From IMG/VR virus record IMGVR_UViG_3300008963_000002, positions 1 through 64,000 of that record: DNA of 64,000 nucleotides; one strand, written 5' to 3'. The position numbers and the translations under genes were made by a program. The notes under the pieces are model-generated. The model did no database searches. It saw nothing but the letters and a program-made list of their open reading frames with translations, and had not been told where the DNA came from. Within the stretch, counting starts at the first letter, position 1. Each line of letters begins with the position of its first letter. Positions 43,325-51,587 of the stretch are shown one piece after another. This stretch comes from a virus.

Positions 43325-44714
43325 AGAATATGGACCAGAAGTTCAACAATTATTTCTAGAAATGCTTCTTTATGATGCAGAACTTTATGTGCGTATTCAG
43401 AATATATTCAATCCACTAAATTTTGACCAGCAATTGCGACCAGTTGCCGAATTTATACAAGAGCATTGTGACAAATACTACACAATGCCAGAGCGTGAGC
43501 AGATTTCTGCAACCACTGGTATCAAATTGCAGCCAATTGACGGGCTTAATGATGGACATTTTGATTGGCTATTAGAAGAATTTGAAGCATTTACACGTCG
43601 TCAAGAATTAGAGCGAGCGATACTAAAGTCTGCTGACTTGTTAGAGAAAGGTGATTATGATCCTGTAGAGAAACTTATAAAAGATGCGGTTCAAATAAGT
43701 TTAACCAAAGATATGGGTCTAGATTATTTTGACGATCCACGTGCAAGGTTGACTGCCCTTAAAGAAAATAATGGGCAAAACTCGACTGGGTGGTCAGCGT
43801 TAGACAAAGTGTTATATGGCGGCTTTAATCGTGGTGAATTACAGATTTTTGCTGGTGGTTCTGGCTCAGGCAAAAGTTTGTTTATGCAAAACCTATCTGT
43901 CAATTGGATAGAAGCCGGATTAAATGGCGTTTATATAACCCTAGAACTTTCCGAAGGGTTGACTGCTATGCGTCTTGATGGTATGTTGACTAATACTGGT
44001 TCTAAAGAGATTTTTAAAGACCTTGACACTGTAGAAATGAAAGTCAAGATGATGTCTAAGAAGTCTGGCACATTGCAAATAAAGTATATGAATGCACAGA
44101 GCACAGTTAATGACATCCGTGCATATGTAAAAGAACTATCAATAAAGACTGGTAGGCAAATTGACTTTATTTGTGTTGATTATCTTGACCTACTAATGCC
44201 AGTAAGTGCGAAAGTTTCTCCTAATGATTTATTTGTTAAAGACAAGTATGTTTCAGAAGAACTGCGGAATCTTGCAAAAGAATTGGGGGTTCTTTTTGTG
44301 ACAGCTTCACAATTAAATCGCTCAAGTGTCGATGAGATAGAATTTGATCATTCACATATTTCAGGTGGTATTTCTAAAATAAACACTGCAGATAATGTAT
44401 TTGGTATTTTCACTAGTCGTTCTATGCGTGAGCGTGGTCGGTACCAAATACAGTTAATGAAAACACGCTCAAGTTCCGGTGTTGGTCAAAAAGTCGATTT
44501 AGAATTTGATATGGAATGCCTAAGAATTAGTGACTTAAGTGAAGCAGAATCATCATCATCACAGCCCAGTATTTTAAACTCTCTTAGAGACAGAGATAGT
44601 ACTGGAAATTCTACAGGAGTAATAGATTCTGAATCATCCGAGTCGGGAAAAATTGACGCTGATGTGCAAAGTACAAAATTAAAGCAAATGCTTAATCAAA
44701 TAAAAAGTCAATAG
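43314..44714 (+). CDS. gp41: Replicative helicase (T4 gp41, DnaB-type)
   Basis: 466 residues, near T4 gp41 (475). Start is TTG at 43314 inside the primase 3' end, with AGAGGT as ribosome site. The N-terminal helical domain mediates hexamer contacts. The RecA-like domain has Walker A GGSGSGKS at 181-188, Walker B FICVDYLDLL, a TASQLNRSS segment (H3-type) and QLMKTRSSSGVGQ. It unwinds the lagging strand ahead of the polymerase and stimulates gp61. The C-terminus is Ser/Glu-rich and flexible. Confidence 0.93.
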   Translation: MPLKEYGPEVQQLFLEMLLYDAELYVRIQNIFNPLNFDQQLRPVAEFIQEHCDKYYTMPEREQISATTGIKLQPIDGLNDGHFDWLLEEFEAFTRRQELERAILKSADLLEKGDYDPVEKLIKDAVQISLTKDMGLDYFDDPRARLTALKENNGQNSTGWSALDKVLYGGFNRGELQIFAGGSGSGKSLFMQNLSVNWIEAGLNGVYITLELSEGLTAMRLDGMLTNTGSKEIFKDLDTVEMKVKMMSKKSGTLQIKYMNAQSTVNDIRAYVKELSIKTGRQIDFICVDYLDLLMPVSAKVSPNDLFVKDKYVSEELRNLAKELGVLFVTASQLNRSSVDEIEFDHSHISGGISKINTADNVFGIFTSRSMRERGRYQIQLMKTRSSSGVGQKVDLEFDMECLRISDLSEAESSSSQPSILNSLRDRDSTGNSTGVIDSESSESGKIDADVQSTKLKQMLNQIKSQ

Positions 44715-44715
44715 T

Positions 44716-45831
44716 ATGAAAAGTTACCAAGTAATAGCCCCTGATACTGAAAAATTATATGATGTTGATTTTTACATTAATACTGATCATGTTCCTACTG
44801 CTGAAAATATAGTAGAAGACTCAGAAGTAACACTAGAAGAAAAAAGAGATGCATTAGTTGGCAAGAACACACTGCTAGAATTATTTAAAAAGTTTAATAT
44901 TGATTATGAAAACAATATAATAATTGACACGACCGGAAATCAATTCTCTAGCACTTTTTCTAGTCTGTTTTGTAGTTTTTTTGTTATAAGAGAATGCAAT
45001 TTGTATTCTTATCAAATGAAAATTGCCAATACTTCAAACATTTTTGAAAAAAAAACATGTGCTTTTAATATTGTAATGAACAAGATTCGACCTGATAGAC
45101 TCTTGACAAGTTGTTGGCTTAATAACAACAAACAACATTATGATTTTTTGTATACACAATCATGGAATCAGGCGGATGTGACTCACCAATTATATGAATT
45201 ATTACAGATTGGAGGTATTACAGATTATAAAAATAGTTCAAATATAACGATTGAAACAATGCCTAAAAAATGGATCGGATCTGAATATGCTGGTGGTAAT
45301 GCAACAAATTTTCAGCAAAATGTATCAGACGTATTTTATCAAAGTGTGTTTTCTATTGTCTTAGAGCCTGTGTTTTGGGAAAATGATTGTAATATCACTG
45401 AAAAATATCTAAATGCTTTATATGGTTTGACAATACCTATAGTAAGTGGATATAATTCTTGTAATTTTTTAAAGAGTATGGGATTTGATGTATTTGATGA
45501 TATAATCGATACTTCATATCAGCATATTGAGAATGCATCTACCAGATCATGGCAAATGATGGAATTAAATAAAACCGTGTTTAGTGATGCAAAAACCATC
45601 ATTAAAGATAAAACCGTTCAGCAAAGAATTATTAAAAATTTAGAGTGGGCAAGACAACCCCGAACACTTTTTGAAACTGCTTTTCTTAACTTAAACAGCG
45701 TAAAAGAAAAACAGTTTTTTATTGACAACTACCATGATATCAAAGAAATATTACTCGTTGAACAACCAGAGTCAATGGCTATTGTTGATTTAGATAAAAT
45801 GTACAGTTTGTTACAATTTGAATTGAAATAA
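44716..45831 (+). CDS. Putative glycosyltransferase (GT10/fucosyltransferase-like)
   Basis: 371 residues, AT-rich, one base after gp41. The C-terminal half carries FSIVLEPVFWENDCNITEKYLNALYGLTIPIVSG (in parts), where N-I-T-E-K-x-L..L matches the conserved 'ITEK' donor loop seen at 26359, followed by SMGFDVFDDIIDTSY. This layout is typical of fucosyltransferase-like enzymes in phages. The N-terminal region does not resemble known domains. It is separated from the other glycosyltransferases by the primase-helicase pair. Confidence 0.62.
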   Translation: MKSYQVIAPDTEKLYDVDFYINTDHVPTAENIVEDSEVTLEEKRDALVGKNTLLELFKKFNIDYENNIIIDTTGNQFSSTFSSLFCSFFVIRECNLYSYQMKIANTSNIFEKKTCAFNIVMNKIRPDRLLTSCWLNNNKQHYDFLYTQSWNQADVTHQLYELLQIGGITDYKNSSNITIETMPKKWIGSEYAGGNATNFQQNVSDVFYQSVFSIVLEPVFWENDCNITEKYLNALYGLTIPIVSGYNSCNFLKSMGFDVFDDIIDTSYQHIENASTRSWQMMELNKTVFSDAKTIIKDKTVQQRIIKNLEWARQPRTLFETAFLNLNSVKEKQFFIDNYHDIKEILLVEQPESMAIVDLDKMYSLLQFELK

Positions 45832-45834
45832 ATA
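45827..45834 (+). promoter_or_regulatory. Late promoter box before head-protein block 2
   Basis: AATAAATA overlaps the stop of the glycosyltransferase and lies 19 bases before the ATG at 45854, with AAGGATT as ribosome site. Confidence 0.6.
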
Positions 45835-45853
45835 TCTAAAAGGATTCCTAAGT

Positions 45854-46129
45854 ATGCAAAAACACACTCGCAGCATTCTGGACGAGTTAGAGTCTATCTA
45901 TCAAGAAAAGCACTCTGGTCGTGATCAAAATTATATCATTGAAAGTCGTGCCAGAAATGTGATAGCAAGTGCTGTGCGTTTGATTGAACAAATTGAAGAA
46001 TCTTACACAGAAGAAGAAGCCGAAAACCTAACACGAAAATTTTTAAACGCCATTCGTAACCGTGACGCTAATAAGTTTGCACGAATGTTACGAAAGGCCA
46101 CCCCACGAGGAACAGACGATGGGCGGTAA
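45854..46129 (+). CDS. Small helical conserved protein
   Basis: 91 residues, almost entirely alpha-helical: an N-terminal ILDELESIYQEK, a central VIASAVRLIEQIEESY and a basic C-terminal LTRKFLNAIRNRDANKFARMLRK. I recall similar small proteins next to ligase-like genes in cyanophage-type genomes, function unknown. Its 3' end overlaps the next gene's start by 11 bases. Likely a virion or assembly factor given the late box. Confidence 0.65.
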   Translation: MQKHTRSILDELESIYQEKHSGRDQNYIIESRARNVIASAVRLIEQIEESYTEEEAENLTRKFLNAIRNRDANKFARMLRKATPRGTDDGR

Positions 46130-47963
46130 TGTTTTTAAAATGCCCGGTGGTAAGCCACTAACTCAGCCAATTGACCAAGATCAAGTACAACCCACGGTAA
46201 AGTGGTTAGAGGGGTTAACTGGCCTGCCGCTAACTGATTATCAACTTGGTAGCACCGGACAAAAGCCTAAATCAGGCGACATAGACTTGGCAGTTGATTC
46301 CACTAAAATAGAAAAGCAACAACTTGCTGATATTCTTTCTCGTGCAGTAATTGAGCAAGGAGAGAATCCAGATCATTGGGTTAAAAAGACTGGTGATTCT
46401 GTACACTTTCGGGCACCAATTATGGGCAATCCCAAGTATGGATTTGTTCAAGTTGATTTTATGTTTTTTGAGCAGCCCGACTTTGCCAAATTCTTATTCA
46501 GACAGGATGCAGATACTGTTTATCGTGGTGCCACCCGAAATATTCTCATCAACAGTATTGCAAAAGCACTGGGATATAAATTAACTCCACATCAAGGTAT
46601 TACTGACAGAGATACAGGCAAACTGGTTTCCAATGATCCAGATCAGATTGCAAAAATTATCATAAACTCTAATGCCACTGCCGATGATTTAGGAAGTGTA
46701 GAAAAAATTCTTGCACATCTTAAAGATGATCCAGAGCAGGAAAATAAGATGGAAGCATTCAAAGAATATGCTGACAAAAATGGTATTACATTTGAATTCC
46801 CTTCTGATTCGGTGGACGAAAGCAATACAAGTTTTTTAGCCAGACTGCGTGATAGAATTGTCAATCATGGAATGCAAGTTATAGTTGAAAATGCTCGCAT
46901 TGACCACCCAGAAGACTTGGTGTTTGATCATGGCTCTGCCGGATTAAAACGAGCCCTTGATGGGCTAAAGTCTGTAGTAGAAGACCCACAAAATACCACT
47001 GTAAAGTGGGATGGAATGCCAGCAATTATTTTTGGTAGAAAGCCAGACGGTCAGTTTATTCTAACTGATAAGAGTGCGTTTAACTCTAAAAGTTATGACG
47101 GTCTTGCAACTAGTCCTGAAGATATAAAAAGAATTATGGACAACAGAAAAGGCGATAGAGCAGATCTTATACGCCTTTACGCTAATCTGTTTCCACTATT
47201 GGAGCGGACTATTCCAAAAGACTTTGAAGGGTATGTTAAAGGAGATTTATTGTACTCTGCCCGACCTGCAGTAGTAGACGGTGCATTTGAGTTTACTCCT
47301 AATACAGTGACATACAGAATACCAACAGATGGTGACTTAGGAAAAAAAGTTGCCAATAGTCAAGTTGGTATTGCCATCCATACATATATGCCATACCCGG
47401 GTGGTGGTTCCTCGCCAATCACCTCTGATGTTTTGCAGCCCTCTAAAGGCGTTCTTATCTTAGATCCAACTATCAAAGAGCCACGGCAGATTGCATTAGA
47501 TAGCAAAATACTTTCAAATGTTGAGAAAATTCTTAGTGAGCGTAGTGAGCAAATTGATCGTTTGTTTAACCCACAAGAATTGCGTAACCGTAAGATTACT
47601 AACCTTCCGGCACTAATGAAACAGTATATCAACTCTCGTGTCCGTGAAGGAAGTTTAGAAAATCTTATTGCTGAATTTCCAGATTGGATCAGAGAAAAAG
47701 AGAGCACTGGCAAAGTTTCTCGCATTTTTGATTGGTTAAAAGAAAACCGATATGGACTGGTATCAGCAATGCGGTCATTTGCAGAAATAAGCAAACTTAA
47801 AAATGATGTTGTTAGACAGTTGGACAGTCAAGCAAACGAAGTAAAAGCCACTATCAATGGCAAGCCCGGACATGAGGGGTATGTTAATGATGGTTTGAAG
47901 TATGTTGACCGAATGAGATTTTCTGCTGCTAACTTCCAAAAGAATGCGGATGGGGTGTCATGA
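46119..47963 (+). CDS. Nucleotidyltransferase fused to KxDG ligase-like domain
   Basis: 614 residues from the ATG at 46119 (ACGAGG ribosome site); a start 19 codons earlier lacks a site. N-terminal domain: GSTGQKPKSGDIDLAV at 44-59 with D54/D56 and a third Asp in QVDFMFF (D113), the polymerase-beta-type nucleotidyltransferase triad. From about 235 a SFLARLRDRI...ENARIDHPEDLVF segment resembles a capsid-targeting/linker element. The C-terminal domain has KWDG (296-299), the ligase motif I Lys, then IIFGR, TDKSAF and FEGYVKGDLLY in the motif III position. Possible roles are end repair, tRNA-type modification or protein nucleotidylation. Confidence 0.72.
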   Translation: MGGNVFKMPGGKPLTQPIDQDQVQPTVKWLEGLTGLPLTDYQLGSTGQKPKSGDIDLAVDSTKIEKQQLADILSRAVIEQGENPDHWVKKTGDSVHFRAPIMGNPKYGFVQVDFMFFEQPDFAKFLFRQDADTVYRGATRNILINSIAKALGYKLTPHQGITDRDTGKLVSNDPDQIAKIIINSNATADDLGSVEKILAHLKDDPEQENKMEAFKEYADKNGITFEFPSDSVDESNTSFLARLRDRIVNHGMQVIVENARIDHPEDLVFDHGSAGLKRALDGLKSVVEDPQNTTVKWDGMPAIIFGRKPDGQFILTDKSAFNSKSYDGLATSPEDIKRIMDNRKGDRADLIRLYANLFPLLERTIPKDFEGYVKGDLLYSARPAVVDGAFEFTPNTVTYRIPTDGDLGKKVANSQVGIAIHTYMPYPGGGSSPITSDVLQPSKGVLILDPTIKEPRQIALDSKILSNVEKILSERSEQIDRLFNPQELRNRKITNLPALMKQYINSRVREGSLENLIAEFPDWIREKESTGKVSRIFDWLKENRYGLVSAMRSFAEISKLKNDVVRQLDSQANEVKATINGKPGHEGYVNDGLKYVDRMRFSAANFQKNADGVS

Positions 47964-48532
47964 AGTTTATCAAAGAACTCAACGAGGCACGATTAATACG
48001 CAGATTAGACCGTATTGATGGCAAAGACATTGATGAATTGGGTCGTACTCTTTTTAATCATTTGCTGGCTTTGCGGCTATTGTATTATGAAGATTCAAAA
48101 GCCGCTGCGAAGTATGCAAAAGCAATAATGAGACATCCACAATTTAATGGTTTTCGGGTAACAAGCCCAGATATTTTCAACCTTGTTGTATTCATTCAAA
48201 ATAAAAATCGGTTTGCAGATAAAATAGAAATTGATAATGCTCTAAGTGTTCCTGAAATGCGGCTGAGACGAAATCTTCGTGAACTTGAAAGTGGAAAACT
48301 TAATGCAAATGATTATGAAAAGATGATGTTAATTCTGCAAAGACAACTTGGTGGTCTTGGCTCCGCACACTATCAATTACGTAGAGAAACAAATGATTAT
48401 CCAAAGTTACCAGATAACCAAAAAGTTCAGGTAATCAAGAGGTTACTGCTACTAATTCGTAATCCAGTATTCTTCAGTGACCTTCATATGATTCTAAAAA
48501 GAGTGGCCCAAAATAAAGGATATGTTGTTTGA
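47960..48532 (+). CDS. Putative internal head protein with targeting-like N-terminus
   Basis: 190 residues, overlapping the ligase-like gene by 4 bases. MKFIKELNEAR is a capsid-targeting-like start ending in LNE. The body is helical: LFNHLLALRLLYYEDSKAAAKYAKAIM, FRVTSPDIFNLVVF, and a LQRQLGGLGSAHYQLRRE segment. No enzymatic motif. It is transcriptionally and translationally coupled to the nucleotidyltransferase-ligase gene, so the two may be packaged together or act as partners. Confidence 0.68.
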   Translation: MKFIKELNEARLIRRLDRIDGKDIDELGRTLFNHLLALRLLYYEDSKAAAKYAKAIMRHPQFNGFRVTSPDIFNLVVFIQNKNRFADKIEIDNALSVPEMRLRRNLRELESGKLNANDYEKMMLILQRQLGGLGSAHYQLRRETNDYPKLPDNQKVQVIKRLLLLIRNPVFFSDLHMILKRVAQNKGYVV

Positions 48533-48568
48533 ATTTTCTGCAAAGTATCTCTAATAATTTCTCTTTTG

Positions 48569-48576
48569 TATAAATA
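48569..48576 (+). promoter_or_regulatory. Late promoter, exact T4 consensus
   Basis: TATAAATA is a perfect match to the T4 late box, the only exact one noticed. It precedes a single gene by 43 bases. The leader contains GGAC (48583-48586) pairing with GTCC (48593-48596) and a strong TAGGAGAT ribosome site, suggesting very high late expression. Confidence 0.82.
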
Positions 48577-48619
48577 CTTGTAGGACAACAAAGTCCAATT
48601 ATTATTAGGAGATATTAAA

Positions 48620-49027
48620 ATGGCAGGAGTTACAAAAGTAAATCCACAATCAGCAACAGTTAACCCACAGAATCCAAGTGAGAACCAGTGGGAAGTAGTC
48701 GGTAAGAACATTGGTTTCTTCACCGTTGATTACATCAATGACGTTAGCGAGTCACTAGGACCAAATGGTGCAGTAGACTCTGTTTATCGTGCAATTCAGC
48801 AGTTTACAACACTAGTTGCTGCTGGTCCGTTATTTGACGGTGGCACACAGCAGACATTCGCCGCCGAGCCTCTTTTGCTCACCGGTTCTGCTGACCCAGC
48901 CGAGAACGACCAGATCACACAGCTTCAAACTGCTATTCAGGATCTTGGCACTGTTGATGGTGTTGACCTTAGTTCAGCAACTGTTACAGCAACAGGTCTA
49001 GCAATCGCTACAGCCGACGCTGTCTAA
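48620..49027 (+). CDS. Highly expressed small virion protein (monocistronic)
   Basis: 135 residues, low in charge, with GFFTVDYINDV in the first half and a C-terminal part rich in Thr/Ala/Val/Ser. It has no Cys and no enzyme motif. It has a perfect late box, a structured leader, a strong ribosome site and its own terminator. Codons look more GC-rich and regular than in neighbouring genes. These features fit an abundant virion component such as a head decoration or minor tail protein, but the family is not recognised. Confidence 0.68.
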   Translation: MAGVTKVNPQSATVNPQNPSENQWEVVGKNIGFFTVDYINDVSESLGPNGAVDSVYRAIQQFTTLVAAGPLFDGGTQQTFAAEPLLLTGSADPAENDQITQLQTAIQDLGTVDGVDLSSATVTATGLAIATADAV

Positions 49028-49054
49028 AACACAATTTAATTTTAATTGTTTAAG

Positions 49055-49083
49055 CCCCGAGTTTAATCGCTTGGGGTTTTTTA
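49055..49083 (+). terminator. Terminator after the monocistronic virion gene
   Basis: CCCCGAG (49055-49061) pairs with CTTGGGG (49070-49076), 7 bp with one G-T pair and an 8-base loop, followed by TTTTTTATT. Confidence 0.88.
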
Positions 49084-49100
49084 TTGCTTAAATAAAGCAT

Positions 49101-49550
49101 ATGTTTACCAGCATCAATTGCTACACGCTGTTTGATATAACAGATACGGGAATACGCAGTCATATTCGTGCAGCACAGTTTCCAATGAAAGATAAACACG
49201 GAAATGTGATAAACAATGAAAAAGAATGGATTCGTGCCAGAAACCAACAAAGGAACTGTGAAACAATTCTTCAAATAATATCATTGCGTTCTCAACCATT
49301 AAGAATAATCGGTCCTCGCAAAGTAGATGTTAATTGGAAGACCGAAAACAAAAAAATCAATGCATGGAAATTTAATTTTGAAGTTGAGCACGCTAGTGTT
49401 TTTTACAGTAAAAACAATGAGTTGGGTGCTCTCGTAGATGATGCAACTGGTGTTCCTATGTTAACAGGATTAAATGAATCTATTGAATTAACTCCATATC
49501 TTGTGACAAACGGTAATTTACTCAACATATATTTTGAAATAGCAGAATGA
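49101..49550 (+). CDS. Conserved structural-region protein, unknown
   Basis: 149 residues. The N-terminus MFTSINCYTLFDITDTG and segments RNQQRNCETILQIISLRSQPLRI, WKFNFEVEHASVFYSKNNELGALVDDATGVPML (in parts) and LLNIYFEIAE form a recognisable family that I recall in marine T4-like phages, function unknown. Short spacing after the previous terminator leaves room only for a weak TTAAATAA box. Probably a late gene and minor structural component. Confidence 0.7.
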   Translation: MFTSINCYTLFDITDTGIRSHIRAAQFPMKDKHGNVINNEKEWIRARNQQRNCETILQIISLRSQPLRIIGPRKVDVNWKTENKKINAWKFNFEVEHASVFYSKNNELGALVDDATGVPMLTGLNESIELTPYLVTNGNLLNIYFEIAE

Positions 49551-49613
49551 TAATTACTACTAGAAAGGCAGTATGAACATAATGTTCTTTATGCGTATGG
49601 AGGAGCGGCGACC

Positions 49614-49898
49614 ATGCATCGACCAGAGAAATCAGCAATGGAACCAACAGACTTAGAAAAAAAGAGTTTAGAGACACACGTTGACTTATGTGCAGCCAGA
49701 TACCGTTTTTTAGAAGAAAAAATGGCAACGGTTGAAGAAAAAGTTGATGACTTAGAAAAATTGACTAAACAAATACACGAATGCATTATAAGAAGCAACG
49801 AACGACGAAGCGATCAAATACTAAAATGGGCTGGAGGAGTAATAGCAGTTCTCCTAGCAGTATCTGGATGGGCAATAGGAACACTGATATTAGGGTGA
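49614..49898 (+). CDS. Small coiled-coil protein with C-terminal membrane segment (holin-accessory-like)
   Basis: 94 residues. Residues 12-62 are helical with heptads (RFLEEKMATVEEKVDDLEKL), and 71-93 form one hydrophobic segment (WAGGVIAVLLAVSGWAIGTLILG, in parts). The layout resembles XhlA/haemolysin-type holin-accessory proteins of phages. The ATG at 49614 follows GGAGGAGCGG; a Met nine codons in is possible. A perfect palindrome GAACATAATGTTC (49575-49587) lies in the leader. A role in lysis is inference; no endolysin is seen nearby. Confidence 0.62.
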   Translation: MHRPEKSAMEPTDLEKKSLETHVDLCAARYRFLEEKMATVEEKVDDLEKLTKQIHECIIRSNERRSDQILKWAGGVIAVLLAVSGWAIGTLILG

Positions 49899-50368
49899 AT
49901 ACGTTAACTGACCGGGTAATAACTAATCTTAAACAACTGCGGGATAGTTCTCGCAGTTTTTTTGACCAAAAACTTTTTACAAAAAATGGTGATTTTTGGG
50001 AGTTGCCCGGCAAATTTAAACTACGCAACAGCGAACACGGTGTAAATGTTTATAAAATGAATGAGTATGTGGATACTTTTTCAAATAAACGTTCTGCAAC
50101 TGCGTGGTGCATTCTGGTTTATAATCAAAAAAGAGAAGAATCACGTTTGTTGAAGCATTATGACAGTAAAAAAACACTGTTAGAAAACAACATTTTGGTT
50201 GATAAAAAACGTTTTTCTCAATGTGACAGTCAAGATGACAAAGACATTGTTAGTGCTAGGTTGTCAGATGATTACCAAAAGCTAAATTCGTCTATAAAAC
50301 AAATAGATAAATTAATTAACTTGGCTAAATACTTTCAAACACGAGGATTTGAACATGAAGCTTTTTGA
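49895..50368 (+). CDS. Conserved marine-phage protein, GTG start
   Basis: 157 residues from a GTG overlapping the upstream stop. An earlier ATG in the same frame would lie wholly inside the membrane-protein gene and is unlikely. Segments: SFFDQKLFTKNGDFWELPGKFKLRN, HGVNVYKMNEYVDTFSNKRSATAWCILVY (in parts), and a basic helical C-terminus. I recall homologues in marine T4-like phages, function unknown. Its 3' end overlaps the next gene. A terminator-like hairpin lies within its first 25 codons. Confidence 0.65.
   Translation: MNTLTDRVITNLKQLRDSSRSFFDQKLFTKNGDFWELPGKFKLRNSEHGVNVYKMNEYVDTFSNKRSATAWCILVYNQKREESRLLKHYDSKKTLLENNILVDKKRFSQCDSQDDKDIVSARLSDDYQKLNSSIKQIDKLINLAKYFQTRGFEHEAF
49935..49963 (+). 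terminator. Terminator-like hairpin inside a coding region
   Basis: AACTGCG (49935-49941) pairs with CGCAGTT (49952-49958); extended with a G-T and two pairs inside, it makes a 10-bp stem with a TAGT loop, followed by a run of seven T. It falls 40-68 bases into the gene at 49895. Confidence 0.6.
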
Positions 50369-51587
50369 ACTAGATGCACCTAAGAGTAAACGCGTTGCGT
50401 CAGTTATGTCATCACATTTTGGCAAAACAGTAGATTTTGACAAGGTTACTGTACAGGAGGCAAAAACAATGCTTCCCAGAGTCAATAAAATGCTAAAAGA
50501 GCATCGCAAAACCCCAAAATTCCATTCTAGTGAAAAGAATCCTGCATATCTTGAACTTGTTATGATTGAACAAGCTCTCCGGGACAAAGTTAACGAAGAA
50601 GATTTAGAAGAAATTGCCCCTCTGGCGGGTGTAGCAGCAAGGGCAGCAGGTGCGGCAGCCAGGACCGCTGCTGTAAATAAACTAACAAGCAGCAAACATA
50701 GAAAAAAGCAACACAAAGAAATAGAAGAACAGGACACAATTCCTATTGATCTAGCCGCTCCAGAAACTCAATCAGTATTAGATAAACTTGAGCGTGGACA
50801 AACACTAAACACAGACGAACAGAAGATAGCAAATGCCGTAGCAGCAAAGTCAGCCGATAGTCAAATATCCGAGGCTGGAGCAAAGGAAAGTTTCTCGGTT
50901 TATAAGTCATTGCCGCCATCAGCGGGCAGATCCCTTTCAAACAAGGTTATGGTCAAGGCTTTTAAAACCAGAGATGATATGGGCAAATTTCTTTCTAAGG
51001 GAAGCAATGCATTGCATTGGAAAGAAACTGGCGTAGAGGGACTTAAGTCAGGTCAATATAGACTTAACATGGTTCGTGGAGAAGACGGCAAACCTGCTAG
51101 AGAGTTTGTTAAGGTAACGGAGTCATTGCAGTCTGGTAGACCTACTCGTCGTCTTGATGAAAGCGACATTGAACAAGCACAAGTTGTTCTCGCTGCCAAA
51201 GACTTAGTTGATCGTGTTCAAAAAATGATTGAAGATGTTTCAGAAGTTCAATACAAAGACCTCCCTGCACTTGTTGATCAAGCCAGAACAGATTTAGGTA
51301 CAAGTGAAGCAGATTCTTTTCAGCAAAATATTGGTCCAGCACTTGATGAACTAATACAGTCTCTTCAGAGCACAAAAGAAAAAATGAATAATGGATTGTC
51401 TGCTCTTACTGGTGAAGAAACACTGTCTGTCCCCGGCGAAGAAGACGAAATGGATTCAGACTTAGATACAGATCTCGGTGATGATGATATTGATTTAGAT
51501 CTTGATGATGAAGACACCCCAGATCTAGATCTAGGTGATACCGAAGAGACTGATATAGACGCTGACCTTGGCCGAGAACGTCGATAA
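50355..51587 (+). CDS. Head-core-type virion protein with acidic C-terminus
   Basis: 410 residues; the ATG at 50355 is chosen over an upstream TTG. N-terminal MKLFELDAPK is short and targeting-like. Helical segments KVTVQEAKTMLPRVNKML and NPAYLELVMIEQALRDKV follow, then EDLEEIAPLAGVAAR, and a conserved AQVVLAAKDLVDRVQKMIEDVSEVQYKDLPALVDQ block (in parts). The C-terminal 60 residues are almost all Asp/Glu/Leu and end in GRERR. I recall this family as a conserved virion protein of cyanophage-like genomes. Probably a prohead core or internal protein. Confidence 0.75.
   Translation: MKLFELDAPKSKRVASVMSSHFGKTVDFDKVTVQEAKTMLPRVNKMLKEHRKTPKFHSSEKNPAYLELVMIEQALRDKVNEEDLEEIAPLAGVAARAAGAAARTAAVNKLTSSKHRKKQHKEIEEQDTIPIDLAAPETQSVLDKLERGQTLNTDEQKIANAVAAKSADSQISEAGAKESFSVYKSLPPSAGRSLSNKVMVKAFKTRDDMGKFLSKGSNALHWKETGVEGLKSGQYRLNMVRGEDGKPAREFVKVTESLQSGRPTRRLDESDIEQAQVVLAAKDLVDRVQKMIEDVSEVQYKDLPALVDQARTDLGTSEADSFQQNIGPALDELIQSLQSTKEKMNNGLSALTGEETLSVPGEEDEMDSDLDTDLGDDDIDLDLDDEDTPDLDLGDTEETDIDADLGRERR

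Noticed and set aside
46062-46118. Longer start of the nucleotidyltransferase-ligase gene
   Set aside because: The extra 19 codons lie within the upstream gene and lack a ribosome site; the ATG at 46119 has ACGAGG in front.
49781-49894. Upstream ATG for the gene called at 49895
   Set aside because: Those codons lie inside the membrane-protein gene and give an implausible basic peptide; the coupled GTG fits better.
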